Shown: positions 51,164-59,937 of the stretch, piece after piece | Layout of the letters: the number at the start of each line of letters is the position of its first letter | How positions within the stretch are numbered: position 1 is the first letter of the stretch | Assembly: GCF_014652655.1 (NCBI RefSeq) | Contig: NZ_BMZF01000007.1 | Span: forward strand, 62,001-126,000 | From: Paramylibacter ulvae | Lineage (GTDB): Bacteria > Pseudomonadota > Alphaproteobacteria > Rhodobacterales > Rhodobacteraceae | Direction: 5' to 3' | DNA: 64,000 nucleotides | Notes under the pieces: generated by a model | Seen by the model: only the letters and a program-made list of their open reading frames with translations | Told to the model about the DNA's origin: nothing | Database searches by the model: none | Made by a program: the position numbers and the translations under genes

Positions 51164-52639
51164 TCAACCACCCGACAGCACTGGCGTGCAACGTTCAGAG
51201 CGTGCGTTCAAACGTGCGCATGTTTTGCTAGCGCGATCTTTGCTGATGCCGACAAACTGTGCGCGGTATAAACGCTGACCTTTGATGATCGTGGGTTCTA
51301 TTTTGCGCAATGCACCATCAAGTGATCGCAGATCAGCCAGTGCCGTGCGCAACAATACCTTTTCCGCCTGATAACGCGAACCATACGCACCCAACTGGAC
51401 CGCCCAAGCCTTGCTGCCAGCGGTTGACGCGACGCGTTCCACCACAACGGGGCCGGATTCCACATAGACGGCGGGTTCGGGTTCATAAACATCGGGCTGC
51501 GTAATTGCCTTGACGATCATCGCCTCTTTTTCAACGATGGATGCGGCGGATGCGACTTGAATTTCATCAACTGGTGCCGGCTCAGACGCGGTATTTTCCT
51601 GTAGGGTTGCCAAATTCGCCGCGATAATCGCTGCTTCGATTTGCTGTTGTTCTTTGGCGCTTACGGGTGGTTCCAGTGATGCCAATTGCGTTGGTCGGCT
51701 GCGCGGTAACAAGCTGGTCTTTACCGCAACGCGGCTTGGGGCCTTTTTGATCAAATCGCTTGCGTCGCCAACTCTGATAACCTTGGGTTTAACCTTGGTG
51801 GTTTGCTTTGGTTCAGATTTCGCAACACGCGTTACCGCAGATGCACGACCAAATCCAAGATCCAACAGGTTCGCAACACGCGAATAACGATCAGCAGAGC
51901 TCTTGCCGCCAAAAACGGTTGCGATTACGCGCTTGCCATTTTGTTCAGCAGAAGCCACCAAATTAAACCCAGCAGCGGATGTATATCCCGTTTTGATACC
52001 ATCGGCGCCGCGATAACCGTTCAACAAACGACGGTTGGTGTTGGCAACCTGTTTGATTCCCGCATCCGTGGTTTTACGTGAAAACAGGTTATAATATTCG
52101 GGATAATCGTCCATCAAACGCTGTCCAAGGATGGTCATGTCACGCGCCGTGGACATATGCCCCGACTGCGTCAAACCGTGCGCATTTTTAAACGTTGTAC
52201 GTTTCATGCCCAATTTTTTCGCTTGGCGCGTCATGCGTTTGGCGAATGCGGCTTCGCTCCCTGATACGGCTTCGGCAAGTGCGGTTGCTGCGTCATTGGC
52301 AGATTTCACCGCCGTGCCGCGAATCAAATGGCGCACCATCATTGTCGATCCTGGGCGAAGACCCAATTTCGAAGGCGGCTTTGATGCTGCGTTTTTGGAA
52401 ATCTTTACCTTGCTTGTTTCAGATATTTCGCCATTTCGAATGGCCCCAAAGACGACATAAAGCGTCATCATTTTGGTCAAGGATGCTGGGTGCAACCGTG
52501 TGTCGGCATTGCGCGAATGCAAGACCTTGCCCGACTTTGCATCAACCACCATCGCAGCATACGGCGCTGCCTGAGCAATTGCAGAAACAAAAACTAAAAT
52601 AAATGCGAGCACTGCCCCGCGGAACGCCTGATGACGCAT
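51164..52639 (-). CDS. D-alanyl-D-alanine carboxypeptidase with C-terminal SPOR domain
   Basis: A 491-residue periplasmic penicillin-binding protein (S11 family). A signal peptide (about 1-24) precedes the peptidase domain with the active serine in S53LTK56, S113AN115 and K216TG218. A linker of about 130 residues leads to a SPOR domain (about 405-488, KAWAVQLGAYGSRYQAEKVLLRTALADLR), which binds denuded peptidoglycan at the septum. The presence of SPOR points to work at division sites, and mipZ is its convergent neighbour. Confidence 0.93.
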   Translation of the reverse strand: MRHQAFRGAVLAFILVFVSAIAQAAPYAAMVVDAKSGKVLHSRNADTRLHPASLTKMMTLYVVFGAIRNGEISETSKVKISKNAASKPPSKLGLRPGSTMMVRHLIRGTAVKSANDAATALAEAVSGSEAAFAKRMTRQAKKLGMKRTTFKNAHGLTQSGHMSTARDMTILGQRLMDDYPEYYNLFSRKTTDAGIKQVANTNRRLLNGYRGADGIKTGYTSAAGFNLVASAEQNGKRVIATVFGGKSSADRYSRVANLLDLGFGRASAVTRVAKSEPKQTTKVKPKVIRVGDASDLIKKAPSRVAVKTSLLPRSRPTQLASLEPPVSAKEQQQIEAAIIAANLATLQENTASEPAPVDEIQVASAASIVEKEAMIVKAITQPDVYEPEPAVYVESGPVVVERVASTAGSKAWAVQLGAYGSRYQAEKVLLRTALADLRSLDGALRKIEPTIIKGQRLYRAQFVGISKDRASKTCARLNARSERCTPVLSGG

Positions 52640-52959
52640 CGGTTTCTCCGACGACTATTATTTGACTGCCTCATGCCACCTCATTTTAACGGATGGCTAT
52701 TATTGAGCACACGCTAACACGCTTATCTTTTTGAGAAAACCGTTTATTTTCAAAGGGCTTCATGGTGTCTTTCAGACAACACACCACAAGATAGCGTGTA
52801 AAGCACTCACTCGGCACACTACACATGGTATATTTTTAGAATATGGACACTATGTTTCGCTCGAAATCCGCTCAATTTAATTTGACGCGCTATCCCTTTG
52901 ATCTTCGTAAATTTTGGATATATATTGGTGGCTGATCTTTCAAAAACAGTTGAAAACAC
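52640..52959. other. Divergent control region of the carboxypeptidase and clpS, with a foldable segment
   Basis: About 320 bases with no gene that I can support. In the middle, ACACGCTTATCTT (52717-52729) pairs with AAGATAGCGTGT (52788-52799), enclosing a hairpin GGTGTC...GACAACACC (52764-52769, 52775-52785) and a weaker one at 52730-52754. This has the form of a three-way junction. Whether it is an RNA is not known. Confidence 0.35.
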
Positions 52960-53295
52960 ATGATCCCAATTTTGGCACAGAATGGCGATGAACACCCAGA
53001 TGACGATTTGGGTCTGGCGACCAAAACGCGCCCAAAAACCGCGAAACCACCAATGTACAAGGTGATGTTGTTGAACGACGACTATACCCCTATGGAATTT
53101 GTGGTCATGGTTTTGGAACGCTATTTTGGCATTTCCAGCACGCAAGCCTATGAATTGATGATGACAGTTCACAAAAAGGGATTGGCGGTTGTAGGTGTGT
53201 TTAGCTTTGAAATCGCAGAAACCAAAGTGATGCAAGTCATGGACGCCGCACGCAAGCACGAGCATCCATTACAGTGCACAATGGAAAAGGAATAG
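52960..53295 (+). CDS. clpS: ATP-dependent Clp protease adaptor ClpS
   Basis: A 111-residue adaptor for N-end-rule substrates. [25 protein letters not shown] (about 32-56, with the [10 protein letters not shown] substrate pocket), [22 protein letters not shown] (ClpA contact) and [12 protein letters not shown] are conserved. The N-terminal about 30 residues are a flexible tail. No clpA gene is in the window. It is followed 20 bases later by a methyltransferase gene. Confidence 0.96.
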   Translation: MIPILAQNGDEHPDDDLGLATKTRPKTAKPPMYKVMLLNDDYTPMEFVVMVLERYFGISSTQAYELMMTVHKKGLAVVGVFSFEIAETKVMQVMDAARKHEHPLQCTMEKE

Positions 53296-53315
53296 GGTTT
53301 ATACCCTGCCCCGAT

Positions 53316-54323
53316 ATGTCTCAAAACTCTCGTCTTTCGATCGCATTTGATGCTGGCCACCTTGATTTGCCCGATGGTAATGTTGTGGTCCTGCGCGCCC
53401 ACAGTGACCCCGTACTCAACCGATTTGATACCATCATGGCCGTGCAATCGTTCAAGCCTGAATATGACAGGTTGGAACAGATGGGCATATCTGTGAGCGC
53501 TGAAATACCCAGCGATGCTGATTCGGTCATCGTGGAGCTCGGCCGATCAAAGGGTGAAAATCTGGCGATGATTTCGCGCGCCCATCAAATGCTACCAGAT
53601 GGTGGCGTGTTGATTGTTGACGGTTACAAAACTGACGGCATTGAAAGTATCCTTAAACTATTGCGTAAAATCGTTCCAATTAATGGCGTGTTTTCGAAAT
53701 CACACGGCAAAACCATTTGGTTAACGAAATCTGGCCAAACGCCTGACGTCATGCGCAACTGGGCAAGCGCGATTGAACCGCGCAAAAATCGCGATGGCTT
53801 TTTCACCGCCGACGGAATGTTCAGTGCCGATCATATCGACCCAGCATCGCAATTATTGATTGCACAAATCACCAAGCCACTTGCGGGTATGGGTGCTGAT
53901 TTGGGCGCGGGCTGGGGCTGGTTATCGCATCAAGCATTGAGCGAACATGAAAAGATCAAAACGATGGAATTGATTGAGGCGGAAAAAACAGCGATCGATT
54001 GCGCTAAACGTAATATCGACGATCCGCGCGCAATATTTGAATGGCAGGATGTGACTAAATTTTCTGGCAAGTCCCGGTTTGATTTTGTGTTGTGTAACCC
54101 ACCATTCCACCAATCCCGTAAAGCAGATCCAGAATTGGGTCGCCAGTTCATTCGTAAGGCCGCTGAAATTTTAAACCCTAAGGGGACGTTATATTTGGTG
54201 GCCAATAAACAATTGGCGTATGAAACTGTGTTGGATGAAACATTCCAATCTTGGGAATACATGGCGCAAACGTCGCAATACAAAACAATTCGCGCTGACC
54301 GCCCGAAAGCGTCGCGACGATAG
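53316..54323 (+). CDS. RsmC-like class I methyltransferase
   Basis: A 335-residue protein with the two-part layout of RsmC: an N-terminal pseudo-methyltransferase half (about 1-165) and a C-terminal MTS domain with GADLGAGWGWLSHQAL as SAM motif I and VLCNPPFHQSRKADPELGRQFIRKAAEILNPKGTLYLVANKQLAYE holding the NPPF site for guanine N2 methylation. It probably methylates 16S rRNA G1207 or a similar base. The ATG at 53316 is chosen, as the earlier one overlaps clpS. Confidence 0.85.
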   Translation: MSQNSRLSIAFDAGHLDLPDGNVVVLRAHSDPVLNRFDTIMAVQSFKPEYDRLEQMGISVSAEIPSDADSVIVELGRSKGENLAMISRAHQMLPDGGVLIVDGYKTDGIESILKLLRKIVPINGVFSKSHGKTIWLTKSGQTPDVMRNWASAIEPRKNRDGFFTADGMFSADHIDPASQLLIAQITKPLAGMGADLGAGWGWLSHQALSEHEKIKTMELIEAEKTAIDCAKRNIDDPRAIFEWQDVTKFSGKSRFDFVLCNPPFHQSRKADPELGRQFIRKAAEILNPKGTLYLVANKQLAYETVLDETFQSWEYMAQTSQYKTIRADRPKASRR

Positions 54324-54347
54324 TGAAATTCACACGAGGAATATGAA

Positions 54348-55160
54348 ATGTCATTTTCTATTGAAGGCAAAACAGCGATTGTAACAGGTGCCGCCAATGG
54401 CATCGGATTGGCCATCGCGCAATTGTTCGCCAAAGCAGGCGCCAAAGTAATGTTGGCGGATATGGACGAAGACAAGTTGACCGCAGAAACGGAAACGCTG
54501 GCGGCAAATTATACCAATGTACGTTATTTTGCGGGTGATTTACGTGCGAAATTGACCACTGCAAATCTGTTGTCCGCCACGGTCGATGCCTTTGATCGCG
54601 TTGATATTTTGGTCAATGCATCGCGCCAAGTTTTACCCTCAAATCCGCTGGAACCCAAAGAAGACAGCTTTGATGCGATGCTACAGCAAAACGTTTTGGC
54701 AAACCTGCGCCTGTCACAACTGATCGCAAAGCGGTTCATTCAACAAGCCGAGGACGAAGATAACATTTCCGAAGCCAGTATCGGTGCGATTGTGAACCTG
54801 ACCTCTATTGCGGCGGACCGCACCCACCCCCAACTGTTGGGATATTCAGTCGCTTGTGCAGCGCTCAATCAAATGACGCGTTCACTCGCCGTGAGTTTTG
54901 CGCAAAACCGTATCCGTGTAAACGCGGTTGCGATTGGGTCTGTTCACAGTGCAAATTTAGAAACGGCGATGATCGAAGACCCTGATTTACGTGATGCAAT
55001 CATCGCGGCCACCCCGATGCATCGGATTGCACAGCCAAGCGAAGCCGCCGAAGTCGCGCAGTTTCTGGCCAGCGATTCTGCAGGGTTCATGACCGGCCAG
55101 ATTGTCACGGTCGATGGCGGGCGCACATTGATTGATCCCGTGCAAACTGCGCAACATTAA
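54348..55160 (+). CDS. Short-chain dehydrogenase/reductase-like protein with altered active site
   Basis: A 270-residue SDR fold. The cofactor site TGAANGIG (13-20) and DMDEDK are intact, and VNLTSIAADR provides Ser153, but the catalytic YxxxK is Y166-S-V-A-C170, so the active lysine is a cysteine. The structural NNAG motif is also changed (LVNASRQ). It may be an inactive or differently working member. AGGAATATGAA precedes the ATG. It lies 24 bases after the methyltransferase gene and ends at a terminator at 55171. Confidence 0.85.
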   Translation: MSFSIEGKTAIVTGAANGIGLAIAQLFAKAGAKVMLADMDEDKLTAETETLAANYTNVRYFAGDLRAKLTTANLLSATVDAFDRVDILVNASRQVLPSNPLEPKEDSFDAMLQQNVLANLRLSQLIAKRFIQQAEDEDNISEASIGAIVNLTSIAADRTHPQLLGYSVACAALNQMTRSLAVSFAQNRIRVNAVAIGSVHSANLETAMIEDPDLRDAIIAATPMHRIAQPSEAAEVAQFLASDSAGFMTGQIVTVDGGRTLIDPVQTAQH

Positions 55161-55170
55161 ATTTGGCACA

Positions 55171-55203
55171 AAAAAACCCGCGCAAAACTGCACGGGTTTA
55201 AAG
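55171..55203. terminator. Bidirectional terminator between the SDR gene and trcR
   Basis: Stem AAACCCG-GCA / TGC-CGGGTTT (55174-55184, 55189-55199), with one mismatch, with A residues to the left and T/A residues to the right; serves both convergent genes. Confidence 0.82.
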
Positions 55204-55218
55204 GCAATGGCGAAACGA

Positions 55219-55956
55219 TTAACTCTCGTCTTCGTCTGCGTCGGGCAGATTAAACAAGCTATCCGCATCAATTTCTGGCTCTTTCTTTTCAGCAGGCGCA
55301 TCGTCTGTCAGGCTGAATGTTTCCAAACCACTGATCGCGGCGGGAATTTTTGGTTCTGTTGACATATGTAGCGATTGTTCAGTGCTAACCAATTTTGCAC
55401 GATCTTCATCAGACATTGTTGTGCCGTCTTTTGCAGCCTTTTTCGCTGCTTTTTGCACGGCTGAATCCAATTCCGTTTGCTTACACAGGCCCAGCGCAAC
55501 AGGATCGATTGGCACGATATTTGCGATGTTCCAATGCGTGCGTTCACGCAGCGCCTGAATTGTTGGTTTGGTTGTACCAACCAATTTTGAAATTTGGCCG
55601 TCGGACAATTCGGGGTGGAATTTTACCAACCACAAAATACCCGCTGGGCGATCTTGGCGTTTTGACAACGGTGTATAACGCGGGCCACGGCGTTTTTCTT
55701 CGCCTTCGGCGGCGGCATTGAATTTCAATTTCAACTTGTGGCTTGGTGATTTTTCACCCGCCTTAATTTCTTCGTCGGTCAGTTGGTTATTTGCAATCGG
55801 GTCGAATCCCTTGATGCCAATCCCCACTTCGCCATCAGCGATGCCGTTCACCTCTAGCTCATGCAAACCGCAGAAATCTGCGATCTGTTTGAATGTCAGT
55901 GTTGTGTTATCAACCAGCCAAACGGCGGTTGCCTTTGCCATAATCGGTAGTGCCAT
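55219..55956 (-). CDS. trcR: DUF1013 / TrcR cell-cycle regulator family protein
   Basis: A 245-residue protein found across alphaproteobacteria. It starts MALPIMAKATAVWLVDNTTLTFKQIADFCGLHELEV, with a first helix-turn-helix, and has a second one in FHPELSDGQISKLVGTTKPTIQALRERTHWN (about 115-145); the C-terminus is acidic. Relatives are called TrcR and are linked to transcription during the cell cycle. AAAGGA precedes the ATG. The promoter region is shared with the divergent RNase T2 gene. Confidence 0.85.
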   Translation of the reverse strand: MALPIMAKATAVWLVDNTTLTFKQIADFCGLHELEVNGIADGEVGIGIKGFDPIANNQLTDEEIKAGEKSPSHKLKLKFNAAAEGEEKRRGPRYTPLSKRQDRPAGILWLVKFHPELSDGQISKLVGTTKPTIQALRERTHWNIANIVPIDPVALGLCKQTELDSAVQKAAKKAAKDGTTMSDEDRAKLVSTEQSLHMSTEPKIPAAISGLETFSLTDDAPAEKKEPEIDADSLFNLPDADEDES

Positions 55957-56088
55957 TTTGCAGTCCTTTCGAATACATCTCTCCCGTGCCGAGAATCGGG
56001 TACCAGCCGCGTTGGCCAGTGAATTTACCGTTTCAAGAGGGGAATTCCCCGCTTATATACTGTGCAAACATCAAAAGGAAAAGTCCTA

Positions 56089-56721
56089 ATGTTACGGATC
56101 ATATTTGCGCTTATTCTATGTGCATCGCCAGTTTTCGCCAAAGGTGAAAAATCGGGCGATTTCGATTACTACGTATTGGCACTGTCGTGGACACCATCAT
56201 GGTGCGAATATGAAGGTGATCGCCGCAAATCCCCGCAATGCGATGCAGGGCGTGAATTTGGTTTCACATTACATGGTTTATGGCCGCAATATAACGATGG
56301 TAGCTGGCCAAGCTATTGCAAATCAAGCCACCGCCCACCGTCAAAATCGCTTACGGCGAGCATGGGCGATATTATGGGAACATCTGGGTTAGCGTGGCAT
56401 CAATGGAATAAACACGGGGTCTGTTCAGGATTATCACCCGCGCAATATTATGAATTGTCTCGCCGTGCATATGAATCCGTTCAACGACCCGCAATTTTTC
56501 GCAAAATCAAACAGACATTATCCCTGCCTGCCAGTGTGGTCGAAGACGCATTTCAAGAAACCAATGCACAATTGGATGACAATGAATTACAACTCACGTG
56601 CAAGGCGGGCCGCATTCAAGAGGCACGCATTTGTCTGACCAAAGATTTGGAATTGCGTGCATGTTCATCGCGTATGCGCGATTGCACATTACAGGACGCG
56701 GAAATGGCACCCATCCGATAG
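56089..56721 (+). CDS. Secreted ribonuclease T2 family protein
   Basis: A 210-residue protein with a signal peptide (about 1-17). The two active-site regions are FTLHGLWPQ (CAS I, His62) and WHQWNKHGVC (CAS II, Lys108 and His109). In CAS II the residue that is commonly Glu is Gln105. Cysteines at 39, 51, 77, 112 and later support disulfides. It should cut RNA without base preference in the periplasm for nutrient recovery; lower activity is possible. AAAAGGAAAAG stands before the ATG. Confidence 0.88.
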   Translation: MLRIIFALILCASPVFAKGEKSGDFDYYVLALSWTPSWCEYEGDRRKSPQCDAGREFGFTLHGLWPQYNDGSWPSYCKSSHRPPSKSLTASMGDIMGTSGLAWHQWNKHGVCSGLSPAQYYELSRRAYESVQRPAIFRKIKQTLSLPASVVEDAFQETNAQLDDNELQLTCKAGRIQEARICLTKDLELRACSSRMRDCTLQDAEMAPIR

Positions 56722-56741
56722 TCGGAACCGAAAAGGTTTCG

Positions 56742-57620
56742 TTATGCCACGTCTTCTGCTGCAAATTTACTGTGCGAGAAATCAAAATATAGTTCGCGCG
56801 CGCGCATCGCCGTGGGGCAATCTGGCATGACACGATCTTGGTATTTTGCAACGGGCATGACCTTGGCGATATTGCCGGTACAGAACATTTCATCAGCCTC
56901 GTCAAAATCCTTGAGCGTCAGCTTGGTTTCGTGAACCGTGATCCCATCTGCTCGCAACAGCTTGATCACACGCTGACGGTTCAAACCATTTAGGAATGTA
57001 CCATTTGGAATGGGTGTGAACACCTCACCATCGCGGATCATAAATACGTTTGTGCTGGCGGTTTCGGCAACGTTGTCTTGGGAATCAAGCGACAGCGCAT
57101 TGGAAAACCCGCGTGCACGCGCATCCGCCATGATGCGCCCGTTATTGGCATAAAGCGATCCCGCCTTTGCCTCTGTCATGGCCATATCTTGGCGAGGGCG
57201 ACGGAATTTTGACACGGTAAGTGAAAATGTACCGACCTCTGGCAATGGGAATTCTTCGATACACACGGAAAAACCCGTGCTTTCTGGTGCGATGTCGATG
57301 ATGCCTGGCGTACCTTCTTGGGCCCACATCATTGGGCGGATATACAGCGGGGTATCTGGTGCAAACATTTTGCACCCTTCTTCGACAATATCGAACACCT
57401 CTTGTGGGGTGACGGGTGAAATCATGCCCATGACTTCGGCGGAATAAACAATACGCTGACAGTTCAAAAACAGATCGGGGCGAACACCATCGAATTGACG
57501 CGCACCGTCAAACACGGTGGAACCGAGCCATGATGCGTGATCCGCCGCACCAATTATTGGTGTGTTGCCCTCTTTCCATTCACCATTGTAATAGGTGACA
57601 ATCTTTCCGCCCAAAGCCAT
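56742..57620 (-). CDS. ilvE: Branched-chain amino acid aminotransferase (class IV)
   Basis: A 292-residue PLP enzyme. The N-terminal YYNGEWKEGNTPIIGAADHASWLGSTVFDGARQFDG, the PLP lysine in TEAKAGSLYANNGRIMADARARGF, and the phosphate-binding VAETASTNVFMI and TGNIAKVMPV are conserved. It transfers the amino group of Leu, Ile or Val to 2-oxoglutarate. The short DHASWLGSTVFDGAR type is common in Rhodobacterales, where a second ilvE may exist; D-amino acid or beta-amino acid activity is less likely. Confidence 0.88.
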   Translation of the reverse strand: MALGGKIVTYYNGEWKEGNTPIIGAADHASWLGSTVFDGARQFDGVRPDLFLNCQRIVYSAEVMGMISPVTPQEVFDIVEEGCKMFAPDTPLYIRPMMWAQEGTPGIIDIAPESTGFSVCIEEFPLPEVGTFSLTVSKFRRPRQDMAMTEAKAGSLYANNGRIMADARARGFSNALSLDSQDNVAETASTNVFMIRDGEVFTPIPNGTFLNGLNRQRVIKLLRADGITVHETKLTLKDFDEADEMFCTGNIAKVMPVAKYQDRVMPDCPTAMRARELYFDFSHSKFAAEDVA

Positions 57621-57771
57621 TTTTTATCCTCCAAAGATGGCAAATGGGTAACGCGGTTATGTGATCATCTCAACCCTTGTGAATAGATTTGCAAAAGATA
57701 GTTTTAAAATTACCAAGTTGTGAAATCTTGGGTTTATAAATATTCGCAATCAATCCCAAATACGCAATGAA

Positions 57772-58467
57772 TTATCGTCGGACGTATCCGGGTAAATCGC
57801 TCGGTGGGCTGGTTTGCGGTTTTCTTACTGGTCCAAAAACCTTTGCTAAACCTTTGCCGATCACGCTCTCAGACAGGTTTGATTTCGCCTTTTCAAACTG
57901 CATCACATTATCGATGCGTCGATCTAAAAACGCCCATGTATCGGCCTTGTCATCCGATGTGTCACCCAACCAGAACAAAACCGTGGCGGAATAAACCGCC
58001 GACAATGTCCCGCGTTTTGTGTACCAATTTACATCTTCCGATGTGTCACCCAATGCATTCCAGATCGCATCAACGGTTCCCCATAATGCCTGTGCACCAT
58101 CACCCGCATTTTGAGGCAACGCGAATAATGTCATGCCACGGCGTACCGCTTCTTGGTCGGATGCCTGCAACCGCAGCTTGACCGCCAGTGCGATGCGATC
58201 GCGAAACCGCAAATCGCTAAGGTCGCGCGATGCCAATTCATCCAGCATCACCTGATCACCGGCACGATGATAGGCCAGCGCCATATCAATGGCACCACGT
58301 GGAAACGCTTGATGGGCAAGCCCGATATCCACACCAGAATCAACAACCGACATGTCAAATGTTTGCGCCGACCAGCCATCAAAACACACATGCGCCATCG
58401 CGGCACCCAACATCGCGATGCGTGTTTGTGCGATGTGATCTTGCTCTGTTTTTTTGGCGTTTGGCAT
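57772..58467 (-). CDS. COQ9 family protein
   Basis: A 231-residue protein with the TetR-like fold of COQ9. The N-terminal RIAMLGAAMAHVCFDGWSAQTFDMSVVDSGVDIGLAHQAFPRGAIDMALAYHRAGD and RDRIALAVKLRLQASDQEAVRRGMTLFALPQNAGDGAQALWGTVDAIWNALGDTSEDVNWYTKRGTLSAVYSATVLFWLGD match the family. COQ9 binds ubiquinone precursors and aids COQ7 in ubiquinone synthesis. The ATG at 58465-58467 has GGAGG upstream. Confidence 0.92.
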   Translation of the reverse strand: MPNAKKTEQDHIAQTRIAMLGAAMAHVCFDGWSAQTFDMSVVDSGVDIGLAHQAFPRGAIDMALAYHRAGDQVMLDELASRDLSDLRFRDRIALAVKLRLQASDQEAVRRGMTLFALPQNAGDGAQALWGTVDAIWNALGDTSEDVNWYTKRGTLSAVYSATVLFWLGDTSDDKADTWAFLDRRIDNVMQFEKAKSNLSESVIGKGLAKVFGPVRKPQTSPPSDLPGYVRR

Positions 58468-58559
58468 TTTTGCCTCCAGACTCGACAAATAAATTTATCC
58501 CGTGTATACGGCGGTTTCCTGCAATTCTGCAACTCTAACACTAGAAAGGTGGTGACACC

Positions 58560-58766
58560 ATGCAGGTATCGGTTCGTGATAACAACGTTGACCAAGCACT
58601 TCGTGCGCTGAAGAAGAAATTGCAACGAGAAGGCGTTTTTCGTGAAATGAAGCTTAAGCAACATTTTGAAAAACCTTCAATCAAGAAAGCCCGTGAAAAG
58701 GCCGAAGCAATTCGTCGTTCTCGCAAGTTGGCGCGCAAAAAAGCGCAACGCGAAGGTATGATGTAA
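58560..58766 (+). CDS. rpsU: 30S ribosomal protein S21
   Basis: A 68-residue basic protein: [61 protein letters not shown] is the typical S21 sequence. AAGGTGGTGACACC precedes the ATG. It is monocistronic, divergent from COQ9, and followed by a terminator. Confidence 0.97.
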   Translation: MQVSVRDNNVDQALRALKKKLQREGVFREMKLKQHFEKPSIKKAREKAEAIRRSRKLARKKAQREGMM

Positions 58767-58803
58767 GATAACAATCGATAGGGTATTTATACCCAATCAT
58801 GTG

Positions 58804-58830
58804 AACCCCCGACACACGTTCGGGGGTTTT
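58804..58830 (+). terminator. Terminator after rpsU
   Basis: Stem AACCCCCGA / TCGGGGGTT (58804-58812, 58820-58828) followed by TT. Confidence 0.9.
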
Positions 58831-58903
58831 GCATTTCTGGAATGTTGTTTTTTGTGCAATGATGCCTACCTATCATTCATCAAATCAACAGGAGGAAAGA
58901 AAT

Positions 58904-59104
58904 ATGAGCGTTGTAAAAGTTATCGAAGTCATGGCTGAATCAGACAAGTCATGGGAAGAGGCCACACGCAAAGGCGTGGAACGCGCATCCAAATCAGTGG
59001 ATGCAATTTCATCCGCATGGGTCAAAGATCAATCTGTTAAGGTGGATGGTGACAAGGTCACAAAATTCCGCGTAACATTAAAAATCGCATTCGAAGTAAA
59101 ATAA
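58904..59104 (+). CDS. Dodecin family flavin-binding protein
   Basis: A 66-residue protein that should form a hollow dodecamer storing flavin (FMN or riboflavin). MSVVKVIEVMAESDKSWEEATRKGVERASKSVDAISSAWVKDQSVKVDGDKVTKFRVTLKIAFEVK holds the usual W at about 39 that stacks on the flavin, in AISSAWVKDQ. GGAGG at 58890-58894 region, 9 bases before the ATG, fixes the start. It ends at a terminator. Confidence 0.93.
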   Translation: MSVVKVIEVMAESDKSWEEATRKGVERASKSVDAISSAWVKDQSVKVDGDKVTKFRVTLKIAFEVK

Positions 59105-59107
59105 ACC

Positions 59108-59134
59108 AAAGGCGCCCTAATCGGCGCCTTTTTA
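59108..59134. terminator. Terminator after the dodecin gene
   Basis: Perfect stem AAGGCGCC / GGCGCCTT (59109-59116, 59123-59130) with a TTTTT run; also faces the end of the convergent lipoprotein gene. Confidence 0.9.
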
Positions 59135-59707
59135 ATTCTTACCCGTGTCGTTTTCGTAATGCTTGTCGGTTTTAACGTTGGGCAGTTTTGCAAAATTGTT
59201 CATCAATCGTTTTGGCGACCATGTGTGCCCGACGGATTCGAATCCTGGTACTTTGTCCAACAATGCGCTCACGTTATTTGCACACATCGCATCGGGTGAT
59301 GCACCCTGTTCCAGCGCCGCCTTATACGCGATTTCGGCAACCGCTTGTGAAACATACACGCGTTGGCTGACCACATGGTGGGTGTCGCGTGCATGAAATG
59401 ATTTGTAGCGTTGCATCATTGCAGGGTTCAAACCAAACAACACATCATCGCGTTCAGGTAATAATGAATTCCAATAACGCCCTGCAGGATCATACATGAT
59501 CACTTGCGATCCGTTCACAACAAGCGAGCTGTGCCCACCTGCACCTGAACTGTTGCTGATCATGGTCATCAATTCCAGATACGGTGCTTCGTCGCTGACG
59601 TATGCGCGTTTTTGTACTTCTGATGCGGGTGCATAAACTGATTTTGCACAGGCAGACAACGCCACCAATGCGCACAAAACGAAGACCGTATTAAAACGTG
59701 CAAACAT
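59132..59707 (-). CDS. Lipoprotein with a possible permuted NlpC/P60 (papain-like) fold
   Basis: A 191-residue lipoprotein with signal peptide and lipobox LSAC (Cys20). The mature part has GAGGHSSLVV (His59), VIMYDPAGRYW, then FHARDTHHVV and MCANNVSALL (Cys142), ending in TWSPKRLMNNFAKLPNV. A His-first, Cys-later order is seen in circularly permuted NlpC/P60 and LRAT-like proteins, so it could be a peptidase or acyltransferase. I do not recognise a named family. It starts 15 bases after the oxidase subunit IV stop. Confidence 0.7.
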   Translation of the reverse strand: MFARFNTVFVLCALVALSACAKSVYAPASEVQKRAYVSDEAPYLELMTMISNSSGAGGHSSLVVNGSQVIMYDPAGRYWNSLLPERDDVLFGLNPAMMQRYKSFHARDTHHVVSQRVYVSQAVAEIAYKAALEQGASPDAMCANNVSALLDKVPGFESVGHTWSPKRLMNNFAKLPNVKTDKHYENDTGKN

Positions 59708-59722
59708 TAATGGCACCACAAA

Positions 59723-59860
59723 TTATGAATTAAAAAGCGCCATAAAGACCAAGCAACCAATCGCAAATGCGCTGATGCGGATTGACCATTTGATAAAGCC
59801 GTCGAATGCCGCCTCTTGTGCGGTTGTATCCATTGTGCCGTGTTTATATTTTTCAGCCAT
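59723..59860 (-). CDS. aa3-type cytochrome c oxidase subunit IV (45 residues)
   Basis: A short gene read directly from the minus strand. The protein starts MAEKYKHGTMDTTAQEAAFDG and then has one membrane helix (FIKWSIRISAFAIGCLVF). The HGTMD-x-QE-x-F-x-GFIKW pattern is that of the bacterial COX4_pro_2 family, the fourth small subunit of the aa3 oxidase in Paracoccus and Rhodobacter. AAGGGA lies upstream of the ATG. Catalytic subunits are not in the window. Confidence 0.88.
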   Translation of the reverse strand: MAEKYKHGTMDTTAQEAAFDGFIKWSIRISAFAIGCLVFMALFNS

Positions 59861-59937
59861 GTTCATATTCCCTTATTTCTCGCGTGTTCTATCACATATT
59901 TTTTTACATTTGCAAAGACCCTGCGACCAATCGCACG

